Shown: positions 47,434-58,852 of the stretch, in pieces | How positions within the stretch are numbered: position 1 is the stretch's first letter | How the letters are laid out: every line of letters starts with the position of its first letter | DNA from: Terfezia claveryi | Lineage: Eukaryota > Ascomycota > Pezizomycetes > Pezizales > Pezizaceae | NCBI GenBank assembly: GCA_015179025.1 | Contig: WHUX01000047.1 | Location: 283,263 to 347,262, forward strand | Length of the DNA: 64,000 nucleotides | Direction of reading: 5' to 3' | The notes under the pieces: model-generated | What the model was told of the DNA's origin: nothing | The model's input: only the letters and a program-made list of their open reading frames with translations | Database searches by the model: none | Position numbers and translations under genes: made by a program

Positions 47434-47692
47434 ACATCTATGACCATAGACTGAAGAAAACGAGGCATCCCGTCCGCTCTGCCATATCTAAGCTTCAGAT
47501 CGCCAGGCTAGTACTGCAGTGGGTGACCATGCAAGAAAGTCTCCCACCGCAGCACGCATTGGGAGTTTAGAATTTTTCACTTCTTCTTTCGGTAGCGTTG
47601 GATGGCTGCCTTTTTGAGAAATCACACAGGTAGTCCTTATTTGGCCCATACCTTTTTTGGCATCTCCCAGTCTACCCTTTTTGTAATTAAGC
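47434..47692 (+). pseudogene. 5S rRNA-derived sequence, head of a SINE-like element
   Basis: Bases 47434-47560 follow a fungal 5S rRNA throughout: a GACCATA start, then GGCATCCCGTCCGCTCTGCC, CTAAGCTTCAGATCGCC (internal-promoter A-box position) and AGTGGGTGACCATGC (C-box position). The 5' and 3' ends do not pair as 5S helix I should, so it is not a standard gene. The following ~130 bp (to GTAATTAAGC) is unrelated to 5S but is shared, reversed, with 36716-36910. A third, weaker match lies at 56160-56215. A 5S-headed SINE (SINE3-type) fits best; a 5S pseudogene in a duplicated segment is the alternative. Confidence 0.6.
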
Positions 47693-47699
47693 TAGTCCT

Positions 47700-48600
47700 A
47701 TCTTGGTAGTCTTCCTCCCACACCATTTTTTAGTCTGGTTATTGTTTTTAGATCGAGACTCCACCAGTCCCATGACGCCAACAGGTTTCAGCTGAAGCGA
47801 GCCCTTGACACGCAGTGCTGCAGATAAAAATTTCGGAGTAGCCCCATGTTTGAAGTCTGACTTGGATTCCAAATTCCAGCTGTGCTGGGTAGTCAAATAT
47901 ATAAATGTACGGTCATTACCCCCCTCGTTGAACAGAAATTCACAACATCGCCATCATGTCTACAGTACCAACACCAATCCGGACCCTTCCTATAACCGCC
48001 TTAGGCGGCATGACTACTGACCCCTTCGATACCTTCAATCATGCTCGCCCTAGTAGGAGTGCAACCCATTATCAGCGGCTCTAAGCCCTCCTGACAACCG
48101 AAGATGTCTCCATCCCGAAGAAAGCTTACCAAAAGGGCACAATGAGAAAGCTGACCGGCGTTGAGAAACGGTTCAGCAACTTCTGCTGCGATATGTTAAA
48201 CATGACGCAGGTAAAATATACCACCGATACCATCATTCCATACCTACAGTCGCTATTTGACGAGCAAAAGCTTCATTCAACAATCCAGACGGAAATTACT
48301 CTCGTTCATTTCCCATATATAGCTATTGCCTCCTCGGTACTAGATTTTTCCAAGAGCAGGAGTTCCAACCGACTCGAGGGAGTGGTTGGAGGTGAGACAA
48401 GTTCTAAGACAGCGCCAGTCGGTTGGGCAGCTGGATCCGACATCAGGGGGCGGGAGGCACGGAGAGTCCCTATTTCCAAGGTGTGGCCAGCTGGGACTTA
48501 GAGATTTTTTCTTGTTCCTTACACCCAGGACTGCGGACTGATTTCTATGCATCTCTACAGAGGTTTGCAGGCTCATACATATGGACGTGGATATACAGGC
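47700..48600. other. Possible decayed gene fragment, unassigned
   Basis: A plus-strand frame around 48060-48350 reads through VSIPKKAYQKGTMRKLTG and QVKYTTDTIIPYLQSLF and looks protein-like, but it has an in-frame stop upstream and no recognised family. At 48568-48602 is one unit of the GCAGGCTCATA..GGACGTGGATAT minisatellite otherwise found from 50430. The 48603 element therefore inserted into or next to that array. Confidence 0.35.
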
Positions 48601-48602
48601 TA

Positions 48603-50398
48603 CCCTCTAGCGCCTATTAACGAACAGGGATGGGCTAACGAACACCCCTGTAGCCAAGTGTCTCCAGCCACAATTTATGATATAGCAGGAGCTATGATGA
48701 GAAGCTTGTTCCGGCTTGATACGTAACTATGGAAACAACTACGCTCTACAAGGTGGTTGCCCTCACATCTCGGCAAAATTTACTCCATGCCAAATAACAT
48801 ACCTTCTAATATGACCTCCCCGATGACCCCCCTCTTCCCCCTCTACCCTACCCTTAGGCCGAGCAACTTGCCAACAAGTAAATAGATACTATGGAGAGCT
48901 CAACTAAGGGTCTATATCTATGTTAGAATAGCTCTTGTAGCAGAAGCCTAATATATGGTGCCAGGGTATGGTTAGAACGAGAGGCACATATCTCTGAAAA
49001 ATAAGTAATTCCGAGAATTCTTATTTAATTAATAAAATCGTCCCCAGTTATGCCCCACTTAAACCACCTCCTTCCGAAGCCGCCTTCCTGGCATCCTTAA
49101 CCACTATGGTAAGGTCTCCAATAGAACTAGAAGCACTGATACTCCCCCTCTTGGGCTTCAATAGTCCCTTCGGTAGGGGGGATATCCCAGCCTCCTCAAG
49201 GGGCATTTCAGTCCCTCAAAGCAACCATATGTTCATAGTTAATCCAGAGTAAAACCCTGCTGCACTCGCCTCCAACTCAGAAGCTCTACTAGCACCTAAA
49301 TCAGTATTCAACCTAGAAATTGTCTCAGCATCTTCCCAAATTGCTTTTCCGGCTTCCAACTTGAACCTACTATCCAACTTAGTAACCAACCTAAAGCCAA
49401 ACCGAATATCCAAACTGGTGTTCAATCTAAGTATCTAAGCCAGAGTCAACCTAAGTATTTAACCTAGTCTGGTTAGCACAACCCCTCGTAGAGATGAACT
49501 TAGTATTAAACCCAGTGTTGAACCCACCATTGAACCTAGCTAGCATTGAATGCATATCGAACCTAGTATCTAACGTAGTCTCTACCATCGGGACTCTCCT
49601 ACCATCAACCAGATATTATAGTTCACCATCTAACCCTGCTGCTCTCTCAGATTTTAACCTAGAAATTAACCGAAATTTCCAACCTAATATCGAACCCCGG
49701 AGCTCTCCCAGCAGATGCCCGAACGCCCAACAAAGAAGCCCTCGCAGTGCCCAGTTAGTCCTCATATATGGAAATTAGCTTGTACTAATATCCATGGTTG
49801 TACGCCCTTTGAGGAGGCTAGGATAACCCCCCACCGAAGGGACTATTGAAGCCCAAGAGGGGAGGTATCAGTGCTTCTAGTTCTATTGGAGACCTCACCA
49901 TGGTGGTTGAGGATACCAAGAAGGGGTGTCGGAGGGAGGTAGTTCCAGTGGAGTATAAGAGGATTTTGTTAATTAAATAAGAATTCTCGGAATTACTTAT
50001 TTTTCAGAGATAGGTGCCTCTCATTTCGACCATATACTGGCACCATATATTAGGCTTCTGCTACAAGAGCTATTCTAACATAGATATAGACCTTTCGTTA
50101 AGCTCTCCATAGTATCTATTCACTTGTTAGCAGGTTGCTCAGCCTAAGGGTAGGGTAGAGAGGGAAAGGGGGGGTCATCGGGGAGGTCATATTAGAAGGT
50201 ATGTTATTTGGCATAGAGTAAATTTTGCCGAGATGTGAGGGCAACCGTCTTGTAGAGCGTAGTTGTTTCCATAGTTATGTATTAAGCCGGAACAAGCTTC
50301 TCATCATAGCTCCTGCTATATCATAAATTGTGGCTGGAGACACTTGGCTACAGGGGTGTTCGTTAGCCCATCCCTGTTCGTTAATAGGTACTAGAGGG
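48603..50398. mobile_element. 1.8-kb element with ~600-bp terminal inverted repeats
   Basis: 48603 to ~49205 and ~49800-50398 are reverse complements with roughly 90 percent identity by eye. The ends read CCCTCTAGYRCCTATT inward and are flanked by TA on both sides. Matching landmarks include GGGATGGGCTAACGAACACC, CATCTCGGCAAAATTTACTC, TTGTAGCAGAAGCCTAATAT and GAGAATTCTTATTTAATTAA. The ~595-bp centre has TTGAACCTAGTAT-like short repeats and no transposase. A TA duplication suggests Tc1/mariner-class mobilisation of a foldback-type element. Confidence 0.8.
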
Positions 50399-50429
50399 TA
50401 ATAGGGACGGTCAATTCTAGGCTCATGTA

Positions 50430-50780
50430 GGTGAAGATATCCAGGCAAATAATGACCCCCGATTGCAGGCTCATATGGACGTGGATATCGAGGCTAAGAA
50501 GGACCCCCAATTGCAGGCTCATATGGACGTGGATCTCGAGGTTAATGTGGACGTGGATATCGAGGCTAAGAAGGACCCCCAATTGCAGACTCATATGGAC
50601 GCGGATATCTAGGCTAATGTGGACGTGGATATCGAGGCTAAGAAGGACCCCCAATTGCAGGCTCATATGGACGCGGATATCTAGGCTAATGTGGACGTGG
50701 ATATCGAGGCTAAGAAGGACCCCCAATTGCAGGCTCACATGGACGCGGATATCCAGGTTAATGTGGACGATGAATTCTAG
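50430..50780. repeat. 72-bp minisatellite open on both strands
   Basis: About four and a half copies of a 72-bp unit (two related halves each with GGACGTGGATATCGAGGCTA or GGACGCGGATATC). 72 is a multiple of 3, so long frames stay open on plus and minus strands with 24-residue periodicity (minus: HVHISLDIRVHMSLQLGV). No start context or family argues for translation. Confidence 0.8.
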
Positions 50781-51248
50781 GCTCAGATGGGCAGGGATAT
50801 TCGGGATTATATTTGGAGTGCAGCGTGTGTTTGTGTACTTAGTTTTATTAGTAAGAATAAAATGGTTTATTTCATAATGCATAAAATGCAGGTGAACTAC
50901 AAAAACAAGCGCGGTAGCACAATCGCGGCTATAGTAGCAGCCCAGCGGCTATTAGCAGACCAGGTACGTCCGAAGATTAGAATGAGATGTTGAGTGCGTG
51001 AGGGCGCTGGGTAAAGGTAAGTGTGTCTCTGGGAATCCGGCTTCAGATGAGCTGCGTTGGTTAAGTCAAACAAGATAGGTGTGCGGTGTTCTCGTGCCAA
51101 GACTCTAGGTATCTGTCGCGAAATAATTATTTCTGCTGCGCCAGACCTCCGAAATTGACTCTAAGCCAGCTCCGAGTTCGGAGCACAATGCCAACACGCT
51201 ATGCAATAGGCTAGTGGCTTGGGAGTAGAATATGTAATACAAGCCCCT

Positions 51249-51957
51249 ACTGAATACAAGTCTATACTGCTTTGAGCGAGCCTATACTGCTCCCAGCAAG
51301 CCCATACTGCTCCCAGCAAGCCCATACTGCCTCGAGCGAGCCCATACTGCCCTATTCCTCTAGAAATAGATCCACTTGTGCCCCATTGCTGATCAAATCG
51401 CTGCTTCAAGACTGTAACACTGTATAGTTGATATTCTATGTATAGGCGCTTATAACCTCCCCTCTTGCCCCCCCCCAACTATTATAAATGTACACCTGAA
51501 CTCCGGAATAGCTTGCTAGCTCCCTAGTTCACAGGTTAAAAAGAATAGCCAAAGAAAATCCTGCTCTAGGAGCAAATCACTGCTTCGAGACTATAATACA
51601 GTGGTAGTTGAATGCACGGAGCAATATAAGCTCGAGGCAATATAAGCTCACTCGTAGCAATATAGGCTCATTTGTTTTGTACTGAACGAGCTCGCTCTGA
51701 GGATCTAGAAGCAAGCATCTGGACCATATTGGACAGATTCTAGCCCAAGCATGAATACTTATGCCGGAGATGTAAATTCATACATCTCCAGTATGAGTAT
51801 ATGTTGGAATGTACATCCGGCATACTCGGTACCCGTTATCTAACCACCACAACCACAATTCAGCTGAAAACCACATATGCAAGCCTCTTACGTCCGCGCA
51901 TACGCAAGTACCATTACGTTCACACATACACAAGCTTCTTGCATTATGCTGCCGCCT
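51249..51957 (+). repeat. Long direct repeat, copy A
   Basis: Begins with an 18-bp GAGCGAGCCCATACTGCY array. It continues through TAGATCCACTTGTGCCCCAT, GAACTCCGGAATAGCTTGCT, GTACTGAACGAGCTCGCTCT and TTACGTTCACACATACACAA to GCTTCTTGCATTAT. Copy B is at 52968-53824 in the same orientation. Confidence 0.85.
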
Positions 51958-52009
51958 TGCTAGAACCACTTCCGCTGCCTAACAAGATATCTCCACATAT
52001 CTTTTGTTA

Positions 52010-52967
52010 GTATTCAGATATCTCGAACATGAGTATTCATACATCTGGAATATGTGAATTCAGACATCTCTGGCATGAGTATTCAGACATTTCGAACATG
52101 CAAATTCATACATTTCCGGCATGAGTATTCATACATCTCTGGCATGAGTATTCAGACATCTCGAACATGCGAATTCAGACATCTCCAGCATGAGTATTCA
52201 GACATCTCCAGTATGAGTATTCAGATATCTCCGGCATGAGTATTCAGACATCTCTAGCATGAGTATTCAGACATCTCCGGCATGAGTATTCAGACATCTC
52301 CAGCATGCGACATCTCCGGCATGTATATTCACATATCTCGAACATGTGAATTCAGATGCCAGAGATGTCTGAATTCACATGTTCCAGATGTGTGAATACT
52401 CATGCCGGAGATGTGAATTCATACGTCTCTAGTATGAGTATTCAGATATCTCGAACATGAGTATTCACACATCTGGAACATATGAATTCAGACATCTCCG
52501 GTATGAGTATTCACACATCTCGAATATGTGAATTCAGACATCTTCGACATCTGAATTCACATAGTCGAGATATGTGAATACACATGCTAGAGATGTCGCA
52601 TGCTGGAAATGTCTGAATACTCATGCCGGAGATGTCTAATCGAGATGTCTGAATACACATGCTGAAGATGTCTCAATGCTCATGCCGGAGATATGTGAAT
52701 ACTCATACCGGAGATGTGTGAATACTCATGCCAGAGATATCTGAATTCGCATGTTCGAGATGTCTGAATACTCATGCCGGAGATGTCTGAATTCACATGT
52801 TCGAGATGTGTAAATACTCATGCTGGAGATATCTGAATTCACATATTTGAGATGTATGAATACTCATGCCGGAGATGTATGAATTCGCATGTTTGAGATG
52901 TCTGAATACTCATGCTGGAGATATATGAATACTCATGCCGGAGATGTCTGAATTCGCATGTTATCTC
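52010..52967. repeat. Palindromic 23-bp tandem array
   Basis: From ~52010 to 52350 the unit reads CATGAGTATTCAGACATCTCCGG (shown as CATGAGTATTCAGACATCTC then CGG). From ~52350 to 52967 the same unit runs in reverse (CCGGAGATGTCTGAATACTC). Several units are imperfect (CGAACATG variants). The array can fold into a very large hairpin. It lies exactly between direct-repeat copies A and B. Confidence 0.85.
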
Positions 52968-53824
52968 TACTGAATACAAGTCTATACTGCTGTGAGCGAG
53001 CCTATACTGCTCCTAGCAAGCCTATACTGCCTCGAGCGAGCCCATATTGCCCTATTCCTCTAGAAATAGATCCACTTGTGCCCCATTGCTGATCAAATCG
53101 CTGCTTCAAGACTGTAACACTGTATAGTTGATATTCTATGTATAGGCGCTTATAACCTCCCCTCTTGCCCCCCCTCCAACTATCATAAATATACACCTGA
53201 ACTCCGGAATAGCTTGCTAGCTCCCTAATTCACCGGTTAATCAGAATAGCCAAAGAAAATCTTGCTCCGGGAGCAAATCGCTGCTCCAAGAAGTGGATAG
53301 TTGATATCCTATGTAGTAGCGCTCATAACCCACCCCCCCCCCCACTCCCCTCCAACTATCATATATATACACCTGAACTCCGGAATAGCTTGCTAGCTCC
53401 CTAGTTCATAGGTTAAAAAGAATAGCTAAAGAAAATCCTGCTCTAGGAGCAAATCGCTGCTCCGAGGCTATAATACAGTGGTAGTTGAATGCACGGAGCA
53501 ATATATGCTCGAGACAATATAAGCTCGCTCGCAGCAATATAGGCTCGTTTGTTTGGTACTGAACGAGCTCGCTCTGAGGATCTAGAAGCAAGCATTCGGA
53601 CCATATTGGACAGATTCTAGCCCAAGTATGAATACTCATGCCGGAGATGTGAATTCATACGTCTCCAGCATGAGTATTTGTTGGAACGTATATCCGGCAC
53701 ATCCGGTATCCGTTATCTAACCACCACAATCACAATTCAGCTGAAAACTACATACGCAAGCTCCTTACGTTCGCGCATACACAAGCACCATTACGTTCAC
53801 ACATATGCAAGCTTCTTGCATTAT
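52968..53824 (+). repeat. Long direct repeat, copy B
   Basis: Matches copy A (51249-51957) along its length. It has an extra internal duplication of ~190 bp: the CTCCGGAATAGCTTGCTAGC block occurs near 53200 and again near 53380. A run of ~14 C lies near 53331. Confidence 0.85.
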
Positions 53825-53858
53825 ATGTTGAGTTGAGTCAACTCTGGTTGCCACCCGG

Positions 53859-55255
53859 TTGTCAGTCGTCGCAGGACCGCTATGCGCGATCCTTGCATTT
53901 CATATGGATGAAAAAGGATTTCGTCAGGGGGTTGCAGATCGAGCTAAGGTTCTTTGCAAGCGTTTAGTAAAAGGCAGGAGTGGTAAGGTAGCAAGTGATA
54001 CCAACTGGGAATTAATTACAGTGGTGGAGACTATCTCAGGTGATGGTATTGTTCTCCCACCCTTTATAATTTATAAAGGGGCTGCACACTATATGGGATG
54101 GTATCAATACTTAGATGCTATCCATTGTGCCAAGTGGAAGTTCACCTATAGTGCTACTGGGTGGAATAATCGAAGCTTGTGTATGAAGTGGCTCAAGCAT
54201 TTTGATGCCATAACAAAAACTCGTCTTCATGTTCCATCGCAATATAGATTTTTGATATTGGATGGATGTGAAATCCATATCCATATTGCGCTTGTGGAAT
54301 ATTGCATCAACGCTCGCATTGTTCCATATTGTCTTCCTGCACACTCAACACATCTGCTCCAGCCATTGGATGTTGGCCTTTACAGTCCCCTACAAAAGTA
54401 CTATGGTCAACAGGTTGATAAGCTGATCAGATATGGACGAATTGCAGTTACTAAAGGCAACTTCCTTCCAATGCTTGTTAAAGCACGCCTACAGACCTTT
54501 ACCAAAGAGAATATACTGTCAGCATGGCGGGGAGCAGGACTAATCCCACCTAATGCAAGGGTTGTTCTCATACAACTACCCTCATATCGAGACTCTGAAG
54601 TACCAGCTCCTCTCCCCCCTCCTATACCACCAACCCCATCCAATTCTGCTGCACTCCTTCATCGGGCAAGGCAGGCAAAGCTTCTTCTCAAAAAATCCCG
54701 GGATTCACATGATACGGAGCTTGCTGAGTTGATAGATTCCTTGGAAAGGTTCGCTATCAATAAGGAAAAGGATTTGCAGTTGGAGCGAGATATCAATCAA
54801 AAGTGGCAAGCAGCACAGGCTCTAAAAGCTCCTATTGATCGGAGGGAACTCAGATCTCGCTTTGGAGGCCAGGTATTAGATGGGGCAGTCCTGAAGGAGT
54901 TATATGAAGAGCGGGAAAGAGCTGAAGCGAAGAAGCGGGAAAAGCGGAAAAATCAGGTGGGGGTAAGGGGTGACAGAAGGGCAAGAAGGTAGTGCAGTTT
55001 GAAGATATTGATGAAGGAGACCTTGATGTTGAAGAAATTGATGCGGAAGAATGGCTAGGGTTGGATTCATGGTCCTCAGATATTTCACAAATTTCCTCCT
55101 CATCTCCTCGTTCTACCATCACTTTGGCGACCCCCCGCCCCCCTGAACCCTCTACCCCCGGTCCAAAGCTCACAAAAACCTCACGGAGGTATCCTGTATC
55201 CTCTCCTGCATCTCCTACCATCCGTGTAACTAGATCTAGGCGCTCTCGTAGGTAG
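53859..55255 (+). pseudogene. pogo/Fot-type DDE transposase, 5'-truncated and frameshifted
   Basis: The frame enters at the first catalytic motif (MDEKGFRQGV) and lacks the N-terminal CENP-B/psq DNA-binding half. Domain landmarks: NWELITVVETISGDG, PPFIIYKGAAHYMGWY, LILDGCEIHIH (second Asp; the family usually has LDGHxSH, so the His is replaced by Cys), VPYCLPAHSTHLLQPLDVG (third Asp). A Lys/Glu-rich tail follows, ending at 54992. A one-base change in a G-rich stretch near 54960 moves the rest (VVQFEDIDEG-type acidic tail, to 55255) into another frame. There is no in-frame ATG before the catalytic core. Confidence 0.85.
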
Positions 55256-56278
55256 TCCGGAAGTGTTGCATATCCCTGTCGTGTTGCACTACCCCGTCAC
55301 ATGCTGTATGCCTAGAAAAACCCTACTCCCTCCTGGTCAAAGTCCGTAAACATACTTCTTGTTAGGTATATACAGTACCTACCGACGATTTTGAAAAGTC
55401 ATTGAGGATTGAACAATCAAATACGTTGCATACCAGCTGAAGAAGAAGGTCCTGCATCCGCGCCACTCGGGTACCCCCAGCACCATCAGTTTCTCATCTC
55501 AAGCCGAAACACTCCTGTATTCCCCTATAGTCCCAGTAAGTACGAGATAACAAGGCAAAGTCAGAAGAGATATTGCAAAGGGGAAAGATGCCTAATTGGG
55601 AGCTATTGTACGGAGTACATCAAGAAAAAACCAAAAAAAAAAAACACAAAGGATCACAGATGTCCAACAACAGCAGCACAGATAAGTATAGTAATCTCCC
55701 CATTATTGCAGGCATATGATTGTGGGACTTGGAGCAAAATGAGATCAGAAGATTGGGCATTAGTAGGAATGGATGCTTGCAGTAGGGCATGTACGAGAGA
55801 GATAAGTAGTCTTATGATCAGCTTGTTGGATATTTCCAAAATCTTCGTTGTTACCCTGAATGCTGATTATACCTACTGGGTAGTACTATAGTTCACGAAC
55901 TAACGCCGCCTTTAAAACAGGGGGGAGTTGGAATATTTATAATCCAGCCAGGGTGAACAAGAATTAGCGGTCGGAAATAAGTTGGAAGGTATTCACTGGT
56001 CGGAGTACCACTACACTATAGTGGCGCTTATATACAGTACTTAGTGAACAGCGATATTTACCGAGGGGGGATCATTTTGTCTGGTTCCGGTGAAGCCTAC
56101 GAGTTAGGTATGTACGTATTTATTGTCAAGTTGAATTCCATATATACTTAGTACTATACACAGGTGAGACGTGCAGTGCAGGATATCCTCGATGCAAGTT
56201 CCCACCGCCGCACGCTCCATTTGTTGGACGCTACTGTAGGTACTGCTTGAACTTTTCCCACGTTAGATCCCTGTCATC
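55256..56278. other. Intergenic; weak 5S-like copy
   Basis: No gene recognised. 56160-56215 (GTGCAGTGCAGGATATCCTC..TTCCCACCGCCGCACGC) aligns with the 3' half of the 5S-derived element at 47510-47560 and is the most diverged of three copies. Confidence 0.4.
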
Positions 56279-56993
56279 TTGGCTGGAAAAGAAGAGTTAA
56301 AGCTGCAACTTATGCGGATATGTACAAATAATCGGGAACGATATATCGAAGAATCCTCCGAGCCTGCATTCTGGCAGTATATTACGGCCCTTTTTAAGCA
56401 AGAGACTGGCCATCAAGGAGCAGATGTACGAAAGAAGGTTACCTCAATTGTTGGTGACCGGAAAGCGGACATAGCAGCTCGAAAGATGCTATCCGGAGTT
56501 GCACTACCTGCAGCAACGGACTTAGAACAAGCAACAGATTCATGGATTGAGATTTGTGAACACCGGGCTGAAATACGGGATAACGTCAAGTCTGAAGCCT
56601 CGACGGATATTAAGAAAGAGAAGGTCATTGCGGAGGTGCTTAGAGATAACCTCACTAAGCGCCTATCAAAGAAGCGTGATTTCCAGGCTGTGCTTGAAGC
56701 CCGTGAACTTGTTGATCTTACATCTCTTGGAGATGTTATCCAAAAGAGACGTCAGATTCGGCAGAACCTACGTGCAAATAGGAGTAGGGATAGGGATAGC
56801 CGTGAGGAGTCCAGAGTCAATGAAGGATGATTTGCACAAATTAACTGAAGTCTTCATTGACTATGTGAGCAAAATAACCCCCGCAACCCCTCCAACGGCA
56901 ACCCCTCCAACACCCGAAATTGCAGAGCTCAAAGCAGAAGTGGCAAGCATAAAGGACCTGCTTTTGGAGCTGCTTAAGGAGAGATCGAACTAG
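56279..56993 (+). pseudogene. Myb/SANT-like partner protein of PIF/Harbinger-type element
   Basis: The first practical ATG is at 56312. Residues up to ~60 have the helical WQYITALFKQETGHQ..VRKKV pattern of a Myb/SANT-like DNA-binding domain. Lys/Glu-rich helices follow (KLSKKRDFQAVLEARELVD). The reading frame shifts near 56790 to a second frame that ends EIAELKAEVASIKDLLLEL, a leucine-zipper-like coiled coil, with a stop at 56993. The gene converges on the transposase at 56990. PIF/Harbinger elements encode exactly this pair, a transposase and a Myb-like protein needed for its nuclear import and DNA binding. Confidence 0.55.
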
Positions 56994-57780
56994 AGAGCTA
57001 GGTAGGTCTCCAAGGATGGAGGGGGGGTGCGATTGCCGAAGTGGTCGCTGATTTGGTTCCTTCCGCGCAGGCATGTCTGGTAATTCCAGAGAAGGACGGA
57101 TATAACATAATTAATTGAAACCGGCGAAAGACCTATTTTCTGCATGCGCTTCCACTCTCCCGAACCAAACTGATTTAACACATTGGCAAACCCCCACTCC
57201 ACCACAATGCGGTATTTGGACATAACCACATTGAAAGCCTCTTGGTCTGGCGTGAGACCCTGTCTTCCTGCATGATAGGGACCTCTAATTCCATAAGAGG
57301 GGGCATAGGCTAGATCTCCATAGAGATATAACACATCATTCGGTACATTCGGTGGATCCTGACCCTCAAACACCTGGCGTAATATCTGTTCCACCCCCGA
57401 CTCTTGCCAAAGCTTCCAATCACCCCTAGGTCCAAGCTCAGGCCCATATAGGCTACTAACTAATCCATCCGGAGTAACAATACTTTGATACTTGATGCCA
57501 TGATATCCTTTATACCCTGAGTAATATCGCTGTTGTTCTCGTGTAGGTAGGCCTTGCTATCAAGCGGACCGTACCATCAATAAATCCCCAGGTCTCCATT
57601 GACTCTCCCACAGTCTCGTTGATTGCGTGCTCATATCTGCGTAATTGCTCTAATGAGAGCCTTTGGTAATCCCACAAGAGCTTCCGATGATATCTCTCAT
57701 ATAGAAACCTCCCAAGGTCATTCCAAATGCTGAAGTCGGAGCCATGTTGGAAATGCTGATGAACCCTGTGAGATAGATTA
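56990..57780 (-). pseudogene. PIF/Harbinger-like (DDE_Tnp_4) transposase, frameshifted
   Basis: The minus-strand frame has ETWGFIDGTVRLIARPT (first Asp) near 57580. After one frameshift it continues YYSGYKGYHGIKYQSIVTPD and GPRGDWKLWQ. It then has DVLYLYGDLAYAPSYGI (second Asp) and VVEWGFANV (catalytic Glu), ending with a stop at 56990. All three acidic positions are kept. The frame break is near 57535. Upstream sequence to ~57780 reads FSIWNDLGRFLYERYHRKLL, plausibly N-terminal, but no start was found. Confidence 0.75.
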
Positions 57781-57787
57781 GTACTGC

Positions 57788-58250
57788 GTGCACACCTTGG
57801 AGGCCTGGCAATACTCTCACCTATATCACCTGAACTGGCTCGCTTGTTTCCAGAAGCCTGTGAGAAAGGTCAGGTACGCGTCCACATATCGGAGGTCTGG
57901 CAATGCTCTCACCTATATCACCCGAACAAACTCGTTCCCTTTGAAATGCCGAGATCGGAGCCATGGAAATGCTGATGAACCCCGTGAGATAGGTTAGTAC
58001 TGCGTGCGCAGATTGGAACGCTGGCTATGCTCTCACCTATGTCACCTGAACTGCCTCGGTTGCTTCCAGCAGCCTGTGAGAATGGTTAGTTACGCGTCCA
58101 CATCGGGGTGGCAATGCTCTCACCTATATCACCTGAACTTGCAGCTTGATCACCCACGCGTGTACATATTGGAGGCCTCGCAGTGTCGATATTGCTGAAG
58201 AACTCTGTAAGATAGGTTAGTAACGCGTGCACCAGGCCTTGTAATGCTCT
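57788..58250. repeat. Tandemly repeated block upstream of Harbinger-like transposase
   Basis: A ~75-125-bp block containing CTCTCACCTATATCACCTGA, GCTTCCAGCAGCCTGTGAGA and TACGCGTCCACAT recurs about four times with deletions (near 57820, 57910, 58030, 58115). It may be amplified 5' exon/intron sequence of the transposase gene. Confidence 0.65.
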
Positions 58251-58852
58251 CACCTCGATCGAAGTTCATGTGTTGTGTTGTGGTTGTAAATCTCAATCGA
58301 CTTGAGTGGTATGAACCGTGTGCCAACGGCCGGCCAGCTGCACTTAGAACTATTAGGGGTGGCAGGGAGATTAAGGTGCCCGACTGGGTGTGATCAACCC
58401 CGCTCACACAGGTGAAGTGGCTCTTCATTGACCATTACTATCATCTGCTCGCTAGTGTTGCTGCCATAACCTCATCCATCTTAATAGAGTGTAGGTACTC
58501 GATTAGCTAATTACTCATGTGGTTGTCCCCATGACTCTGCCAAGACCGGATATGACCCCACTAAAATAGGCAGTGTAGGTTTACTAAGAGTCTGGGACCG
58601 AGACCTCCCGTCAACCTACATTCTAGACATCCCGTCTCCAGCAACCTCTCGACCTTCTCTCCCACTCAATCATCCCCCATATTCCCACACCATCTTCCCC
58701 CTCCTTCCTCCTCCACCTCGCTGCTACTTTTCACCCCCCCCCCCTTCTAGCAGCCTACTCCATTTATAAGTCACTGAGGGAGTATCCTCCTCGTCCTCCT
58801 CCTCCTCCTACCCATTCATCCATCAGTCAGTCAAAGCAATCAACAGACCATC
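58251..58852. other. 5' flank of the Crinkler-type gene
   Basis: No gene is seen. A C/T-rich stretch (58720-58820, including CCTCCTCGTCCTCCTCCTCC) precedes the ATG at 58853, as is common in fungal promoters. Confidence 0.45.

Noticed and set aside
55409..55891. 160-aa plus-strand frame
   Set aside because: Starts at a non-ATG codon, contains a KKKPKKKN homopolymer artefact, and shows no motif or splice support.
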